Below are positions 36,454 to 49,878 of a stretch of DNA of 64,000 nt, piece by piece. This DNA comes from Acidimicrobiales bacterium (GTDB taxonomy: Bacteria; Actinomycetota; Acidimicrobiia; Acidimicrobiales; Acidimicrobilacustridaceae): assembly GCA_018401565.1 (NCBI GenBank), contig JAGYKS010000025.1, positions 124,001 through 188,000 on the forward strand, in the 5' to 3' direction. Under the pieces are notes generated by a model, which was not told where the DNA came from, did not search any database, and saw only the letters and a program-made list of their open reading frames with translations. The translations under genes and the position numbers were made by a program. Each line of letters starts with the position of its first letter. Positions within the stretch are counted from its first letter, which is position 1.

Positions 36454-36912
36454 GTGCACCCGTCCCGACACCTCAGTGCGCCATCTGATGCAGTGTGGGC
36501 GCTGACTGCTCACCGACAGGTTCACCTTCTGGGCGCTCTGGCCTGGGGAGCGTTGGCCGTGCTGACCGACGTGCTCGTCACACCGTGGGGCCGGTGGCAT
36601 GTGGTGGCACCCATCGGGGAGCTGGACCTTGCCTCGGTGCCCCGGCTGCGGCAGGAGGTGGTGGCACTGGTGGCCTCGGGTCATGTTGACGTCGTGCTGG
36701 ACATGGCAGCGGTGGACTTCATCGACTCGGTGGGCCTGGGTGGGGTGGTGGCAGTGGCCAAACGGGTCCTGTCCCACGGCGGAAGTTTCCGGGTGGCCAG
36801 ACCTGACGACCGGGTGTGGGCCGTGTTCACCCTGGTGGGCCTCGACCGGGTGCTCGAGCGTCACGACGATCTCGACTCAGCCACTGCCGCAGTGAGCGTG
36901 GACGGTGGGTGA
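36454..36912 (+). CDS. STAS-domain anti-sigma factor antagonist
   Basis: 152 residues. The STAS core is GELDLASVPRLRQEVVALV, then VVLDMAAVDFIDSVGLGGVVAVAKR with the phosphorylatable Ser of the DSxG motif, as in RsbV/SpoIIAA. An N-terminal extension of about 45 residues precedes the domain; GTG 36454 is kept because TACCGT lies 7 bases upstream. The following gene, overlapping its end, encodes the matching RsbW-like kinase, so the two form a partner-switching pair. No sigma factor of the SigF type is adjacent. Confidence 0.88.
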   Translation: MHPSRHLSAPSDAVWALTAHRQVHLLGALAWGALAVLTDVLVTPWGRWHVVAPIGELDLASVPRLRQEVVALVASGHVDVVLDMAAVDFIDSVGLGGVVAVAKRVLSHGGSFRVARPDDRVWAVFTLVGLDRVLERHDDLDSATAAVSVDGG

Positions 36913-37281
36913 GATCGAACTGGACGTGCCGGCCCGGCCTGAGTACCTGTCGCTGGTGCGCCAGGTGGTGGTGGCGGCTGCCGGGGTGCAGCCGCTGCGC
37001 GACGATCGCATCGAGGGACTGCGACTGGCGGTGTCCGAAGCCACCACCAACGCCATCGAGTCCTACACCGACCTCCACCACGCCGACCCCGATGGTTCCC
37101 AGCGGGTGGTGATCCGATGCAATCTGGATCACGACCAGGTGGAAGTGGAGATCAGCGATCGCGGCGGAGGCGGGTTCGAACCCGGCTCGGCACCGTTCCC
37201 GTCACCCGACGACCCCGACCGGCTCGATCAGGAGCGGGGCCTCGGCCGCCCTCATGCGCCACTTCGCCGATGAGTCCGAGG

Positions 37282-38663
<1,382 letters not shown>

Positions 38664-38810
38664 GACCACTCCTGGTGAGGTTTGGGCCGAGCTGTCGGCG
38701 GATGTCGGCAGGCGCGCGGCATGGCGCCGATGGCCGTAACGGTACCCGTGTTGGGGCGGTTGTGCGGAGTCCCTGACGGTGGTGCCGGCAGCGCCAGCTG
38801 AGACGGCGTG

Positions 38811-38840
38811 TTGACAGAAGTGGTTCCGTGCTCCCAACCT
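38811..38840 (+). promoter_or_regulatory. Probable topA promoter
   Basis: TTGACA (38811-38816), an exact -35 consensus, is followed after 18 bases by CAACCT (38835-38840) and, 7 bases later, by the topA ATG (38848). This fits a leaderless start with a strong -35 and a weak -10 element. Confidence 0.5.
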
Positions 38841-38847
38841 GTCGGCG

Positions 38848-41664
38848 ATGCCAAAGTCTCTCGTCATTGTCGAATCGCCCGCCAAAGCCCGAACCATCGC
38901 TGGTTATCTGGGTGGTGATTTCGCCGTGGATTCTTCGGTGGGGCACATCCGTGACCTGCCCACGTCGTCGGAACTTCCCGAGTCCTACAAGCATGAACCG
39001 TGGGCCAGTTACGGCATCAACGTGTACGACGGCTTCAAGCCGGTGTACGTCGTGGCGTCGGAGAAAAAGGGCAAGGTGGCCGAACTGCGGCGGCTCATGA
39101 AAGACGCCGACGAGCTGTATCTGGCCACTGATGAGGATCGCGAGGGCGAGGCCATCGCCTGGCATCTGCTCGAGGTGTTGAATCCTCCACCGGGCATGCC
39201 GGTGAAGCGGATGGTGTTCCACGAGATCACCCCGGCCGCCATCCAGGCCGCCATCGACAACCCCCGCGAGATCGACCGTCGCCTGGTCGACGCCCAGGAG
39301 GCCCGTCGCATCCTTGACCGCCTGTACGGATGGGACGTCACCTCGGTGGTGCGTCGCGTGGTGAGTCACGGGGCGTCGGCCGGTCGGGTGCAGAGTGTGG
39401 CGGTGCGCATCGTGGTGGAGCGCGAGCGCGAGCGCATGGCCCACGTGAGTGCCGGCTACTGGAGCATCGAGGCACAGTTGGCCCGCACCGACGGCGACCA
39501 GCGACCATTCGCGGCTGCGTTGTTGGCCCTCGACGGCCAGCGGGTTGCCACCGGACGTGACTTCGACGCCGCCGGTGCGGTCAAGGCCGGCACCGTGGTG
39601 CTCGACGAGTCGGGTGCCTCGACCGTGGCCACCGAGCTGCGTACCGCCGACGTGGCCGTGCGGTCGGTGGAGCGCAAGCCCTATCGGCGCCGTCCGGCAG
39701 CCCCGTTCATCACGTCCACCCTGCAGCAGGAGGCCGGACGCAAGTTGCGGTTCTCGGCCCAGCGCACCATGCGTGCCGCCCAGGCGTTGTACGAGCAGGG
39801 CTTCATCACCTACATGCGAACCGACTCCACCACGCTGTCCACCACGGCGGTGGCCGCCGCCCGGGCCGAGATCGCCGAACGGTTCGGTGCCGCTTACCTC
39901 CCCGACGCCCCCCGCTCGTATTCCAAGAAGGTGAAGAACGCCCAGGAGGCCCATGAGGCCATCCGGCCCGGCCGGCGAGCAGTTCCGCCATCCCGACGAT
40001 GTCGAGCGTCTCATGAGCAACGCCGACATGAAGTCGGTGTACCGCCTGGTGTGGCAGCGCACCGTGGCGTCACAGATGACCGATGCCACCGGCGAGACCG
40101 TGAGTGTGCGCATGGGCGCGGTGCTGGCTTCGGGTCGCGACGCCGAGATGGGCACCAGCGGCACCGTCATCACCCATCCCGGCTTCCGTCTGGCCTACGT
40201 GGAAGAAACCGAGGAGTCCGACGACGACGAACAGCAGCGTCAGCTCCCGGCCATGGCCGAAGGCGACGTGTTGGCCGTCGGTGACGTCACCGCCGAGGGC
40301 CACAGCACCCAGCCTCCGGCCAGGTTCACCGAGGCGTCGCTCATCAAGCGTCTCGAAGAACTGGGCGTGGGTCGCCCGTCGACCTACGCGTCGATCATGA
40401 ACACCATTTTGGATCGCGGCTACGTGTGGAAAAAGGGCACGGCGCTGGTTCCCACCTGGACGGCGTTTGCCGTGGTGAAGCTCATGGAAGAACGCTTCGG
40501 AGACCTCGTGGACTACGCCTTCACCGCCCGCATGGAAGACGACCTGGACGCCATCGCCAACGGCGACAAGGAAATGGTGCCGTGGTTGAGCAAGTTCTAC
40601 TGGGGTACCGACGGGCCCATCCCGCCCGGTGGCCCCCAGGGTGGTGGCAGCGGCCTGCACGCCATGGTTGAGAACCTGCCCGGTCTCGACGTGCGCGAGC
40701 TCAACGCCTTCGCCATCGGTGTGGATGCCGACGGCGTGGCCGTGGAGGCCCGCTCGGGCAAGTACGGCCCGTTTGTGAGCCGCGGCACCGACACCGCTCC
40801 GGTGCCCGAGGATCTGCCCCCCGACGAGCTCACCCTGGACAAGGCACTGGAGTTGCTGAGTGCCCCGCGTGAGGGTCGTGTGCTGGGCACCGACCCCGAC
40901 ACCGGCATGGAGGTCTACGCCAAGGCCGGGCGGTTCGGGCCCTACGTCCAGCTGGGCGCCATGGAAGAGGGGTCCAAGGTCAAGCCCCCCACGTCGTCGC
41001 TGTTCAACCGCATGGCGCTCGACACCATCACGCTCGACGACGCCCTGGCGCTGCTCAGCCTGCCCCGGGTGGTGGGCGTTGACCCTGCTGACGGCGGCGA
41101 GGTGATCGCCCTCAACGGCCGGTACGGGCCGTACCTGCAAAAGACCCTGGCCGACGGCTCCTCCGATTCGCGCAGTCTCGATGACGAAGACCAGCTGCTC
41201 ACCATCGACATGGCCGGCGTGGCCGAAGCCTTCGCCCAACCCAAGCGCCGTCGTGGCCAGGCCGCTCCCAAACCGCCGTTGAAGGAACTGGGCGTTGATC
41301 CGGTGTCGGGCAAGCCCATGGTGGTCAAGGAAGGTCGTTGGGGTCCGTACGTGACCGATGGGGAGACCAACGCCTCGCTGCGCACCGGCGACGACCCGGA
41401 AACGCTCACCGACGAGCGCGCCTCGGAGCTGCTCGGCGACCGGCGGTCCCGGGGCCCGGCCAAAAAGGGTGGCCGCAAGAAGGCGGCCAAGAAGACGGCC
41501 AGGAAGTCGGCGGCCAGGAAAGCTCCCGCCAGAAGGCGGCCAGGAAGGCTCCTGCCAAGAAGGCGGCCAAGAAGGCTCCCGCCAAGAAGGCAGCGACCAG
41601 GAAGGCCGCGGCTCCAACGCCGGCCGATGACGCAACGACGGGTGATGGCGACGCCGACGGCTGA
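38848..41664 (+). CDS. topA: DNA topoisomerase I (two frame breaks)
   Basis: Relaxes negative supercoils; essential. TOPRIM domain [20 protein letters not shown] and [17 protein letters not shown]; active-site Tyr in [13 protein letters not shown]; then repeated [10 protein letters not shown] / [10 protein letters not shown]-terminal modules as in actinobacterial TopA, without zinc fingers, and a Lys/Ala-rich tail ([18 protein letters not shown]). Breaks: one extra G near 39969 (EAIRP to AGEQFRHP) and one missing base near 41531 in the Lys-rich tail. Together they restore a 938-residue frame. holB overlaps the end by 20 bases. Confidence 0.95.
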
Positions 41665-42730
41665 CCCCGACTGCTACCGGCAGGTCGTGGGCCAGCGTGC
41701 TGCCCGCGAGTTTCTGGCCACCCAGGCCGCCGACCCGGTCAATGCCTACATGCTGGTGGGTCCCCCGGGATCGGGGAAACTGGACCTGGCTTTGGCGTTT
41801 GCCGCCGACGTGGTGTGCGCCCATGCCGACCCCGCCGAACGGGACCGCATCTGCGACCTGGTCTTGCGCAACATGTTCGCCGACGTGATCGTGCAGGGGG
41901 CCGAAGGCGCCCGGGTCCGCAGACCGGAGGCAGAAGTCCTCACCGCCGAGGCCTTCCGCAAACCCACCGAGGGGGCGGTCAAGGTGATCATCGGGGTGGG
42001 GTTCGACACCATCACCGACGAGGCAGCCGCCCTGCTGCTCAAGACCATCGAGGAGCCGGGTCCGTCGGTGGTGTTCGTGCTGCTGGCCGAAAATGTGCCG
42101 GCCGATCTGGTCACCATTGCGTCGCGTTGTGTGCGCGTGGACATCCCCGCCCTGTCGGCCGACGAGATCAGCGAGGCGTTGTTCGCCGATCCGGAGTTGG
42201 CGGCGCTGCCCACCGCCCAGCTCGAGCGGGCGGCGGCCGGGGCGGTTGGCGACCTGCGCCGGGCACGTGTGCTGGCCACCGACGAGCGCTTCGCCGTGCG
42301 TCTGGACACGTGGGCGGCGGTGCCCAGCCGGCTCGACGGCACCGGTGCCACCGTGCGCCGGCTGGTGGCCGAACTCATGTCCATGATGGACGAGGCGTGG
42401 GAGCCGATAGAAGTGGTGTTGGCCGCCGAGACCGCTGCTGCTGACGCTGAGGCCGAGCAGTACGGGTCACGCCGGGAATCGCGCACCGACGAGAAGGCCC
42501 GTCATGCCCGCATCAAGCGTCGTTTCTACAACGGCGAGTTGCAGGCCGGCTTTGGTGTGCTGGCGCGCTGCTATCGCGATGCGGTGCTGGCCGGCACGAT
42601 GACGGCGGTTGGGGCCAGCGACGCCGTGGACGCCATGAGCCGGCTGAGCTCGGTACTGGTGCGCAACCCGAACCACAAGCTGCAGTTGCAGGCGCTGTTC
42701 CTGAAGCTGCCACCGTTGTCTTCGCGGTAG
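41645..42730 (+). CDS. holB: DNA polymerase III subunit delta'
   Basis: 361 residues. AAA+ clamp-loader subunit; it opens the beta clamp with gamma/tau and delta. Starts [25 protein letters not shown]-loop region GPPGSGKLDLAL, in which the Ser/Thr after Lys is Leu, so ATP binding is probably lost, as is usual in delta'. KVIIGVGFDTITDEAAALLLKTIEEPGPSVVFVLLAE is the arginine-finger region, though SRC usually read there appears as SRCVRV. The zinc-module cysteines are mostly missing. Overlaps topA and is probably cotranscribed. Confidence 0.9.
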   Translation: MATPTADPDCYRQVVGQRAAREFLATQAADPVNAYMLVGPPGSGKLDLALAFAADVVCAHADPAERDRICDLVLRNMFADVIVQGAEGARVRRPEAEVLTAEAFRKPTEGAVKVIIGVGFDTITDEAAALLLKTIEEPGPSVVFVLLAENVPADLVTIASRCVRVDIPALSADEISEALFADPELAALPTAQLERAAAGAVGDLRRARVLATDERFAVRLDTWAAVPSRLDGTGATVRRLVAELMSMMDEAWEPIEVVLAAETAAADAEAEQYGSRRESRTDEKARHARIKRRFYNGELQAGFGVLARCYRDAVLAGTMTAVGASDAVDAMSRLSSVLVRNPNHKLQLQALFLKLPPLSSR

Positions 42731-42779
42731 TCGTCCCTTTGCCTTTGGCCCGGTGACGGCAGATAGGCTCGCAACACCC

Positions 42780-42855
42780 GCCCGGGTAGCTCAGTTGGCA
42801 GAGCAGCTCACTCGTAATGAGCAGGTCAGGAGTTCGATTCTCCTCTCGGGCTCCA
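42780..42855 (+). tRNA. tRNA-Thr (anticodon CGU)
   Basis: 76 bases that fold as a full cloverleaf: acceptor GCCCGGG/CTCGGGC (one G-U), D stem GCTC/GAGC, anticodon stem GCTCA/TGAGC around loop CTCGTAA (anticodon CGT, reading ACG), T stem AGGAG/CTCCT with loop TTCGATT. CCA is encoded (42853-42855). Located just after holB. Confidence 0.95.
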
Positions 42856-42906
42856 CTGCATTGCCGTCGGCGAATTTGCTTTGCCCAGATCGGCAAACTC
42901 GCCGGT

Positions 42907-42944
42907 GCCGCCCGGCTGGACGCAGGAGCCGCCCGGCTGGACGC
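42907..42944. repeat. 21-bp duplication after MFS gene stop
   Basis: GCCGCCCGGCTGGACGC occurs at 42907-42923 and 42928-42944 (21-bp period), ending 3 bases beyond the stop codon of the minus-strand MFS gene (42948-42950). Confidence 0.8.
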
Positions 42945-42947
42945 CGG

Positions 42948-44376
42948 TCAGTCCAGTGTCGCCTGCAGGTCGTGCTCCGGGCTGTCGGTCCCGTGTTCGT
43001 CGGGGTCGGGGCCCGGACCGCCGGAACCGGGGGCTGACGACCGCACCTTCAGGACCCACACGGCGAGCACGGCGATGGGCACCAGGGCGGTGAGGCACAG
43101 CACGGTGTACGACCCGAGCAGCACGATCACGCCAGCCAGTGCCCCGCCCAGCGCCCCGGCGATGTTCATGGTGAGGTCCGACAGACCCTGCACCGCCGGC
43201 CGTTCCCGGGCTCCCACCGAGTCCACGATGAGGGTGGACCCGGCGATCAGGGTGCACGACCAGCCGATGCCCAGCAGCAGCAGGCCAAGCCCCAGCACCG
43301 GCACGTTGTCACCGGCCAGTGAAGCCGCTGATCACGCACGCCGCCACCAGGATGCTGAGCCCTGCGTAGATCACCGGGAAACAGCCCAGGCGGTCCACCA
43401 GCCAGCCGACCACCGGGGAGAAGGCGTACATGCCGATGATGTGGACGCTGATGACCAGGCCGATGAGCGACACGGTCACGTCCACGTGGGCCATGTGCAC
43501 CGGGGTCATCACCATCACCATCACCATCACCACGTGGCCGATGGCGATGGTGGCGATGCCCACCACAGCAGTTGGCGCGCCTCGAAGATGGGCGATGCCG
43601 TCGCGCAGCTTGGGGCGGGTCTCGGCGCCGTCGCGTTCGGTGCGGTGCCTCGTGGCCAGCAGGTAGGGGTCGGGTCGCAACAGCAGGAACAGCAGCACGG
43701 CGGCGCCGGTGAGGCTGGTGACGGCCACCAGGTACGGCCCGGCCAGACGGGGGAGGCCCCACGCCTGACTCCACGCACCCGACGGGTCGAGCAGGTTGGG
43801 CCCCAGCACAGCGCCGATGGTGGCCGCCCAGATCACCCAGGACAGCGACCGGGCCCGTTGGTGCTCGGGGGCGAGATCGGTCGCTGCGTAGCGGGCCTGG
43901 TAGCTGGCGGCCTGGGCACCACCCATGAGGAGACTGCCGAGGTACACCAACGGCAGCGACCGGGTCACTGCCGCCACGGCCACGATGGCTGCTCCCAGGC
44001 CGCCTATGGCGTACCCGGTGGTCAACGACGACCTCCGCCCCTTGGCCAGGGCGATGCGAGCCAGGGGCAACGCCACCAGGGCCGCACCGGTGACCACCGA
44101 CGTCTGGGCGAATCCGGCGGCGGCGTCGGAGTCGGCGATGGAGTCGGCCAGCAGCGCCCCGGCGGGGATGGTGCCGGCTATGGCCACCCCACTGAGGACC
44201 TGGCTCAGCGACAACACCCCGATGGTGCGGCGCTGCACCACGGCAGCATGACTGATGTTGTCAGCCGTGGCCGTGGCCGTGGTCGCTGTCGTGGTCGCTG
44301 TCGTGGCTGTTGTCGTGGCCGTTGCGTGGCCGTTGTCGTGGCCGTGGGTGTGGTCCGGGACATGCGAATTCGACAC
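42948..44376 (-). CDS. MFS transporter with His/Thr-rich N-terminus (frame break)
   Basis: About 476 residues and 12 hydrophobic segments. The N-terminal 40 residues are low complexity (PDHTHGHDNGHATA, then Thr/Ala runs) coded by short GC-rich repeats. The core has RIALAKGRRSS, QARYAATDLAPEHQRARSLSWVIWAATIG and MYAFSPVVGWLVDRLGCFPV. The frame breaks near 43318 (VISGF to LAGDNVPVLGLG). Related to MFS proteins annotated as predicted exporters; the His-rich leader might bind metal. Substrate unknown. Confidence 0.85.
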
Positions 44377-44466
44377 TAGACCCGCCGCCTTGCTTTGGGG
44401 CCTGCCGTGGGCTTCACGGGGTCGTGGTGGCTCGGGTAGTCTTGAGGTCTCCCACTACCCGTACAG

Positions 44467-45977
<1,511 letters not shown>

Positions 45978-46047
45978 TGGCCATCGCTCCCCACTCACCG
46001 GTGCGTCTGGCTCCGGGTCGTGGCCCAACCAGGAGACCGCCGACCGC

Positions 46048-46660
46048 ATGGCTGATCAGGAGAGCTTCGCCGAACAGGCGATGCCGTTCATGGGACAGCT
46101 GTACTCGGCGGCCGTGCGCATGGCGCGACAACGCCGCCGACGCCGAGGACCTGGTGCAGGAGACCTACCTTCGGGGCTACCGGGGATTCAGCGGGTTCGA
46201 GCAGGGGTCCAACCTGCGGGCGTGGCTCTACCGCATCCTCACCAACACGTTCATCAACCAGTACCGCTCGCGTCAGCGCCGCCCCGACGAGACCGACATG
46301 GGTGAGCACGAGGACCTCTTTTTGTTCCGGAATCTCGGCGGTCTCGAGGCCGTCCGGGCCGGACGCAGTGCCGAGGACGAGTTGATGGACTTCTTCACCG
46401 ACAGCACCGTCAAGGAGGCCCTTGACGACCTGCCGGAGAACTTCCGCATCCCCGTGCTTTTGGCCGATGTGGACGGATTTTCCTACAAGGAGATCGCCGA
46501 AATGCTCGACATCCCGATCGGCACGGTGATGAGTCGACTCCATCGGGGAAGAAAGGCACTGCAAAAGCGGTTGTACGACTACGCAAAGACCCGGGGGCTG
46601 GTCGGTGCCGGATTCGACGACCCGTCGGCCCCCAAGCAGACAACCACACCGAGCACGTGA
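46048..46660 (+). CDS. sigR: ECF sigma factor, SigR/SigH type (frame break)
   Basis: Thiol-oxidative-stress sigma factor. In the first frame [20 protein letters not shown], then after a break near 46121 [21 protein letters not shown] (region 2), [20 protein letters not shown], and [49 protein letters not shown] (region 4). The closing segment [10 protein letters not shown] matches Streptomyces SigR. Its anti-sigma RsrA follows with no gap. ATG 46048. Confidence 0.92.
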
Positions 46661-46661
46661 C

Positions 46662-47009
46662 ATGAACTCGCCGATGAACAGCTCCACCCCTGACGACGAC
46701 CGACGCCATCTAGCTAGCGACCCCGCCAGCGACCCCAACAGCGACCGGGAACACGCGCAGGAGCACGCCAAGGGGCACTGTCGCGAAGCCGTCCGTGACC
46801 TGTACCTGTATCTGGACCAGGAACTCTCCGACGACCAGATGGCAGCGGTGCAGGTCCACCTGCACGAATGCTCACCGTGTTTTGAGGCTTTCGACTTCGA
46901 AGCCGAGCTGCGGGTAGTGATTGCCACCCGGGCCCGGGACGAGCCCCCGGAGCACCTGCGCGAGCGCCTGCTCACCATGCTGCAGTCGCTTGAACCCCCC
47001 GCCGTGTGA
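46662..47009 (+). CDS. rsrA: Zinc-binding anti-sigma factor RsrA-like
   Basis: 115 residues, starting one base after the sigR stop. The zinc-associated anti-sigma motif is HLHECSPCF (HxxxCxxC), and HCREAVRDLYLYLD carries the upstream His/Cys. In the family, oxidation of these cysteines releases zinc and the sigma factor. The first 35 residues are a low-complexity acidic segment (DPASDPNSDREHAQEHAKGH). Controls the adjacent SigR-like factor. Confidence 0.9.
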   Translation: MNSPMNSSTPDDDRRHLASDPASDPNSDREHAQEHAKGHCREAVRDLYLYLDQELSDDQMAAVQVHLHECSPCFEAFDFEAELRVVIATRARDEPPEHLRERLLTMLQSLEPPAV

Positions 47010-47062
47010 CTCCGTGCCAGCCCGAGTGTCGCCCCGTCGGGTTGCCGCTCTAGGATGACTTC

Positions 47063-47191
47063 ATGATCCTGTCTGTCGTGTGGCACTTCTGGCTAGGTGT
47101 GGCCATCGTGGTTCCGGCCATCGGTCTGGTGATCGCCACCATCATCGGCTACGTGGTGAAGGTGTCCAAGCCCCGGTACCCGAGCAACTGA
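47063..47191 (+). CDS. 42-residue single-pass membrane protein
   Basis: MILSVVWHFWLGVAIVVPAI then GLVIATIIGYVVKVSKPRYPSN: one long hydrophobic helix and a basic tail. TAGGAT (47051-47056) lies 6 bases before the ATG, giving either a leaderless promoter or an AGGA ribosome site. It ends 2 bases before the DUF2342 gene, so probably cotranscribed. No known function. Confidence 0.6.
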   Translation: MILSVVWHFWLGVAIVVPAIGLVIATIIGYVVKVSKPRYPSN

Positions 47192-47193
47192 CG

Positions 47194-48263
47194 GTGACCC
47201 CGTCCGCCGTCGACTGGTCGTTGGCGGAACGGGTGGCTGTGCGGGTGGCCGGACGCGAGCCGTTCGCCGACTCGTACCACGCCCAGTCGCTGGTGCCGGA
47301 TTTCGAGCAGTTCACCGTCATCGCCGAAGACCTCGTGGCCGAGTGCACCGGACTGCGTTCGGCAGCCGGCCCGGCCCGGGCTCGTGTGACCGATCGCAGC
47401 GGGTGGGTGCGGGCCAACGTGGCGTCGTTCCAGCGACTGTTGCGGCCGGTGCTCGACCGTTTTCCGCCACCGCCGGCTCCGGTCCGTTCGCCCCGTTCAC
47501 CAGTCGGGTCACCGGCGCCGAGCTCGGCGTGATGCTGGGGTGGATGAGCACCCGGGTGCTCGGGCAGTACGACCTGTTGGTCATCGAGGACGAGAACCCC
47601 GAGGATCAGGACCTCGTGTACTACGTGGGTCCAAACGTGCTGGCCCTTGAGCGTCGCTTCGCCTTTCCACCGTCGGAGTTTCGGCTGTGGCTGGCATTGC
47701 ACGAGGTGACGCACCGGGCCCAGTTCACCGGGGTGCCGTGGATGCGCGGGTACTTCCTGGGGCTGGTGGAGCAGACCGTGTCGGCGGTCGGGCCGGATCC
47801 GGCCCGGTTCGCAGCTGCGGTGGGGCGTGCCGCCGAGTCGTTGCGCCAGGGGCGCAACCCCCTCGCCGATGGTGGGGTGATGGCGCTGGTCGCCACCGAC
47901 GACCAGCGCGAGGTGCTGGACCGCATGTCGGGCTTGATGAGCCTGCTCGAGGGGCACGGTGACGTCACCATGGACCGCGCCGGCGCCGACCGGATTCCGT
48001 CGGCGGCCCGTTTCTCGCGGGTGCTGCGTCAGCGTCGCCAGCAGTCGCAGGGGCTGGCTCGCATCCTGCAGCAACTGATCGGCCTGGAGGCCAAGCTGGC
48101 CCAGTACGAGCAGGGCGAGAAGTTCATCGCCGCCGTCGAACGTCAGGATCCGGTCCTTATCGATCGGGTGTGGGCCGACCCCGGGTTGCTGCCCACCCTG
48201 GTGGAGATCCGTGATCCCGACGCCTGGCTCAGTCGGATCGGTGCCGGTGCCACCAACGCCTGA
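47194..48263 (+). CDS. Zincin-like metalloprotease DUF2342 (F420-associated type), frame break
   Basis: About 356 residues. The zinc-protease-like motif ALHEVTHRAQF (HExxH form HEVTH) and the following EQTVSAVG/MSLLEGHGDVTMD elements define the DUF2342 family found in actinobacteria upstream of tilS and hpt; its activity is not proven. First frame VTPSAVDWSLAERVAVRVAGREPF to RPVLDRF, break near 47462 in TTTT, then ATAGSGPFAPFTSRVTGAELG. GTG at 47194. Overlaps tilS by 23 bases. Confidence 0.85.
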
Positions 48264-49167
48264 GGGCGCGCCCGATGCACTGATCAGTGGCCTGCTGGAA
48301 CGTTGCACGTTTGCCGCCCCCGGTTCGGCGTTGGTGTGCGCGGTGTCAGGGGGTGCGGACTCGCTGGCCCTGCTGGTGCTGGCGGTGGCAGCCGGCTGCG
48401 AGGTGACCGCCGTGCACGTGGACCATCAGTTGCGCCCCGGGTCACACACCGAGGCTGCCGTGGTGGCCAGTGCCGCCGCCATGCTGGGAGCGGGCTTTCG
48501 GTCTGAGAGCGTGGTGGTGGCCCCGGGTCCGAATCTCGAGGCCCGGGCCCGCCAGGCGCGTTGGTCGGTACTGCCCTCACACGCCGCCACAGGACACACC
48601 GCCGACGACCAGGCCGAGACGGTCCTGCTCAACGTGTTGCGGGGGGCAGGGCTGTCGGGACTGGCCGGCATGGCGCCGGGGCCGTCGCACCCGATCCTGG
48701 CCTTGCGCCGCGCCGAGACCGAGCAGGTGTGCGCATCCATGGGGCTGGTTCCGGTCATGGATCCGTCCAATGTCGATCCTGTCCACCGGCGCAACCGGAT
48801 CCGTCACGAGGTCGTGCCGCTGCTCGACGACGTGGCTGGGCGAGACGTGGTGCCCCTGCTGGCGCGCACCGCCGGGCAGGCCCGAACCATGGTCGGGCAT
48901 CTCGAGGCCGAAGCTGACCGGTTGGTGCCGGACCCCGCAGACGTCACCGCGTTGCGTGCTGCGCCCGAGGCGGTGGCATCGGTGGCGTTGCACCGCTGGC
49001 TGCGCCAGTGCTCACCGGACCGGCATCCCCCAGACGCAGCTGCGGTGGCAAGAGTGTTGGCAGTGGTGTCGGGAGCCCGACGAGCGACCGAGGTGGCCGG
49101 CGGATGGCGGGTGGTGCGCCGTCAGCGGCGGCTGGAACTTGAACCGCCAGCACCGGGGTCGCAGTAG
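48241..49167 (+). CDS. tilS: tRNA(Ile)-lysidine synthetase
   Basis: Converts C34 of tRNA-Ile(CAU) to lysidine so that AUA is read as Ile. 308 residues. PP-loop [19 protein letters not shown], then [61 protein letters not shown] at 48241, alternative GTG 48247. Overlaps the upstream DUF2342 gene. The convergent hpt overlaps its last 46 bases. Confidence 0.94.
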   Translation: MPVPPTPEGAPDALISGLLERCTFAAPGSALVCAVSGGADSLALLVLAVAAGCEVTAVHVDHQLRPGSHTEAAVVASAAAMLGAGFRSESVVVAPGPNLEARARQARWSVLPSHAATGHTADDQAETVLLNVLRGAGLSGLAGMAPGPSHPILALRRAETEQVCASMGLVPVMDPSNVDPVHRRNRIRHEVVPLLDDVAGRDVVPLLARTAGQARTMVGHLEAEADRLVPDPADVTALRAAPEAVASVALHRWLRQCSPDRHPPDAAAVARVLAVVSGARRATEVAGGWRVVRRQRRLELEPPAPGSQ

Positions 49168-49706
49168 ACCCTCAACTCGTTGAGGTTTCGGTAACGCTCG
49201 TTGATGTCGAGCCCGTAACCCAGGACGAAGTCGTCGGGGATGGTGAAGCCGGTGTAGCGAAGTTCCGGTCGCTCGGTGCTGCCTTCGCGCACCAGCAGGG
49301 CACAGACCTCCAGTGAGGCAGGATTACGCGACGCCAGGTTCTTGCGCAGGTAGCTGAGCGTGAGGCCCGAGTCGATGATGTCCTCCACGATCACCACGTG
49401 GCGGTCGGTGAGGTCGGCGTCGAGGTCCTTCACGATGCGCACCACGCCGCTGGTCTTGGTGGCGCTGCCGTACGACGACACCGCCATGAAGTCGACCTCC
49501 ACGGGCAGGTCGATGGCCCGGGCCAGGTCGGCCGCGAACATGAACGCTCCCTTGAGCACGCACACCAGCAACGGCGCCTGGCCCCCGTAGTCGTGGGTGA
49601 TCTGGGCTCCCAGCTCGGTCACCCGGGTGGCGATCTGGTCGCCGGTCAGCACGACCGCGCCCAGCGCCGGATCGATCTCAGGACTCCAGGAGGATGTTTG
49701 ATCCAC
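49122..49706 (-). CDS. hpt: Hypoxanthine(-guanine) phosphoribosyltransferase
   Basis: Purine salvage: hypoxanthine/guanine plus PRPP to IMP/GMP. 194 residues. PRPP-binding loop [18 protein letters not shown], catalytic-loop region [13 protein letters not shown], and [16 protein letters not shown] near the C-terminus are typical. GTG at 49706 lies 7 bases after TAGGGT on the minus strand. In most actinobacteria hpt follows tilS on the same strand and precedes ftsH; here it is reversed and overlaps tilS tail-to-tail. Confidence 0.95.
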   Translation of the reverse strand: MDQTSSWSPEIDPALGAVVLTGDQIATRVTELGAQITHDYGGQAPLLVCVLKGAFMFAADLARAIDLPVEVDFMAVSSYGSATKTSGVVRIVKDLDADLTDRHVVIVEDIIDSGLTLSYLRKNLASRNPASLEVCALLVREGSTERPELRYTGFTIPDDFVLGYGLDINERYRNLNELRVYCDPGAGGSSSSRR

Positions 49707-49878
49707 GAAAGCGACCCTAGTGGGCAGCGTTGTGATCGGGCCCCATCACCCGACGTGCCTGATTGCCCGACGTGGTTGTTTGTCGTCTCCCCGCCTATTG
49801 TTTGATGAACCGCATTGGCCGGTGCAGTCCCCGACCAGAACTGCTGTGCACCCAACCTGCCCCCATCGGAGGCTGACC

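Noticed and set aside
39960..41535. Programmed frameshifting in topA
   Set aside because: No slippery heptamer with downstream structure, and similar breaks occur in over twenty other genes; sequence error is simpler.
40070..41824. 584-codon frame opposite topA
   Set aside because: Antisense shadow, no recognisable domain.
42780..42960. tRNA-Thr as an integration site for the following MFS gene
   Set aside because: No duplicated tRNA 3' end, integrase or foreign composition found downstream; the flanking duplication is a local 21-bp repeat.
42817..44379. 520-codon plus frame opposite the second MFS gene
   Set aside because: The His-rich run and low complexity come from reading the MFS gene backwards.
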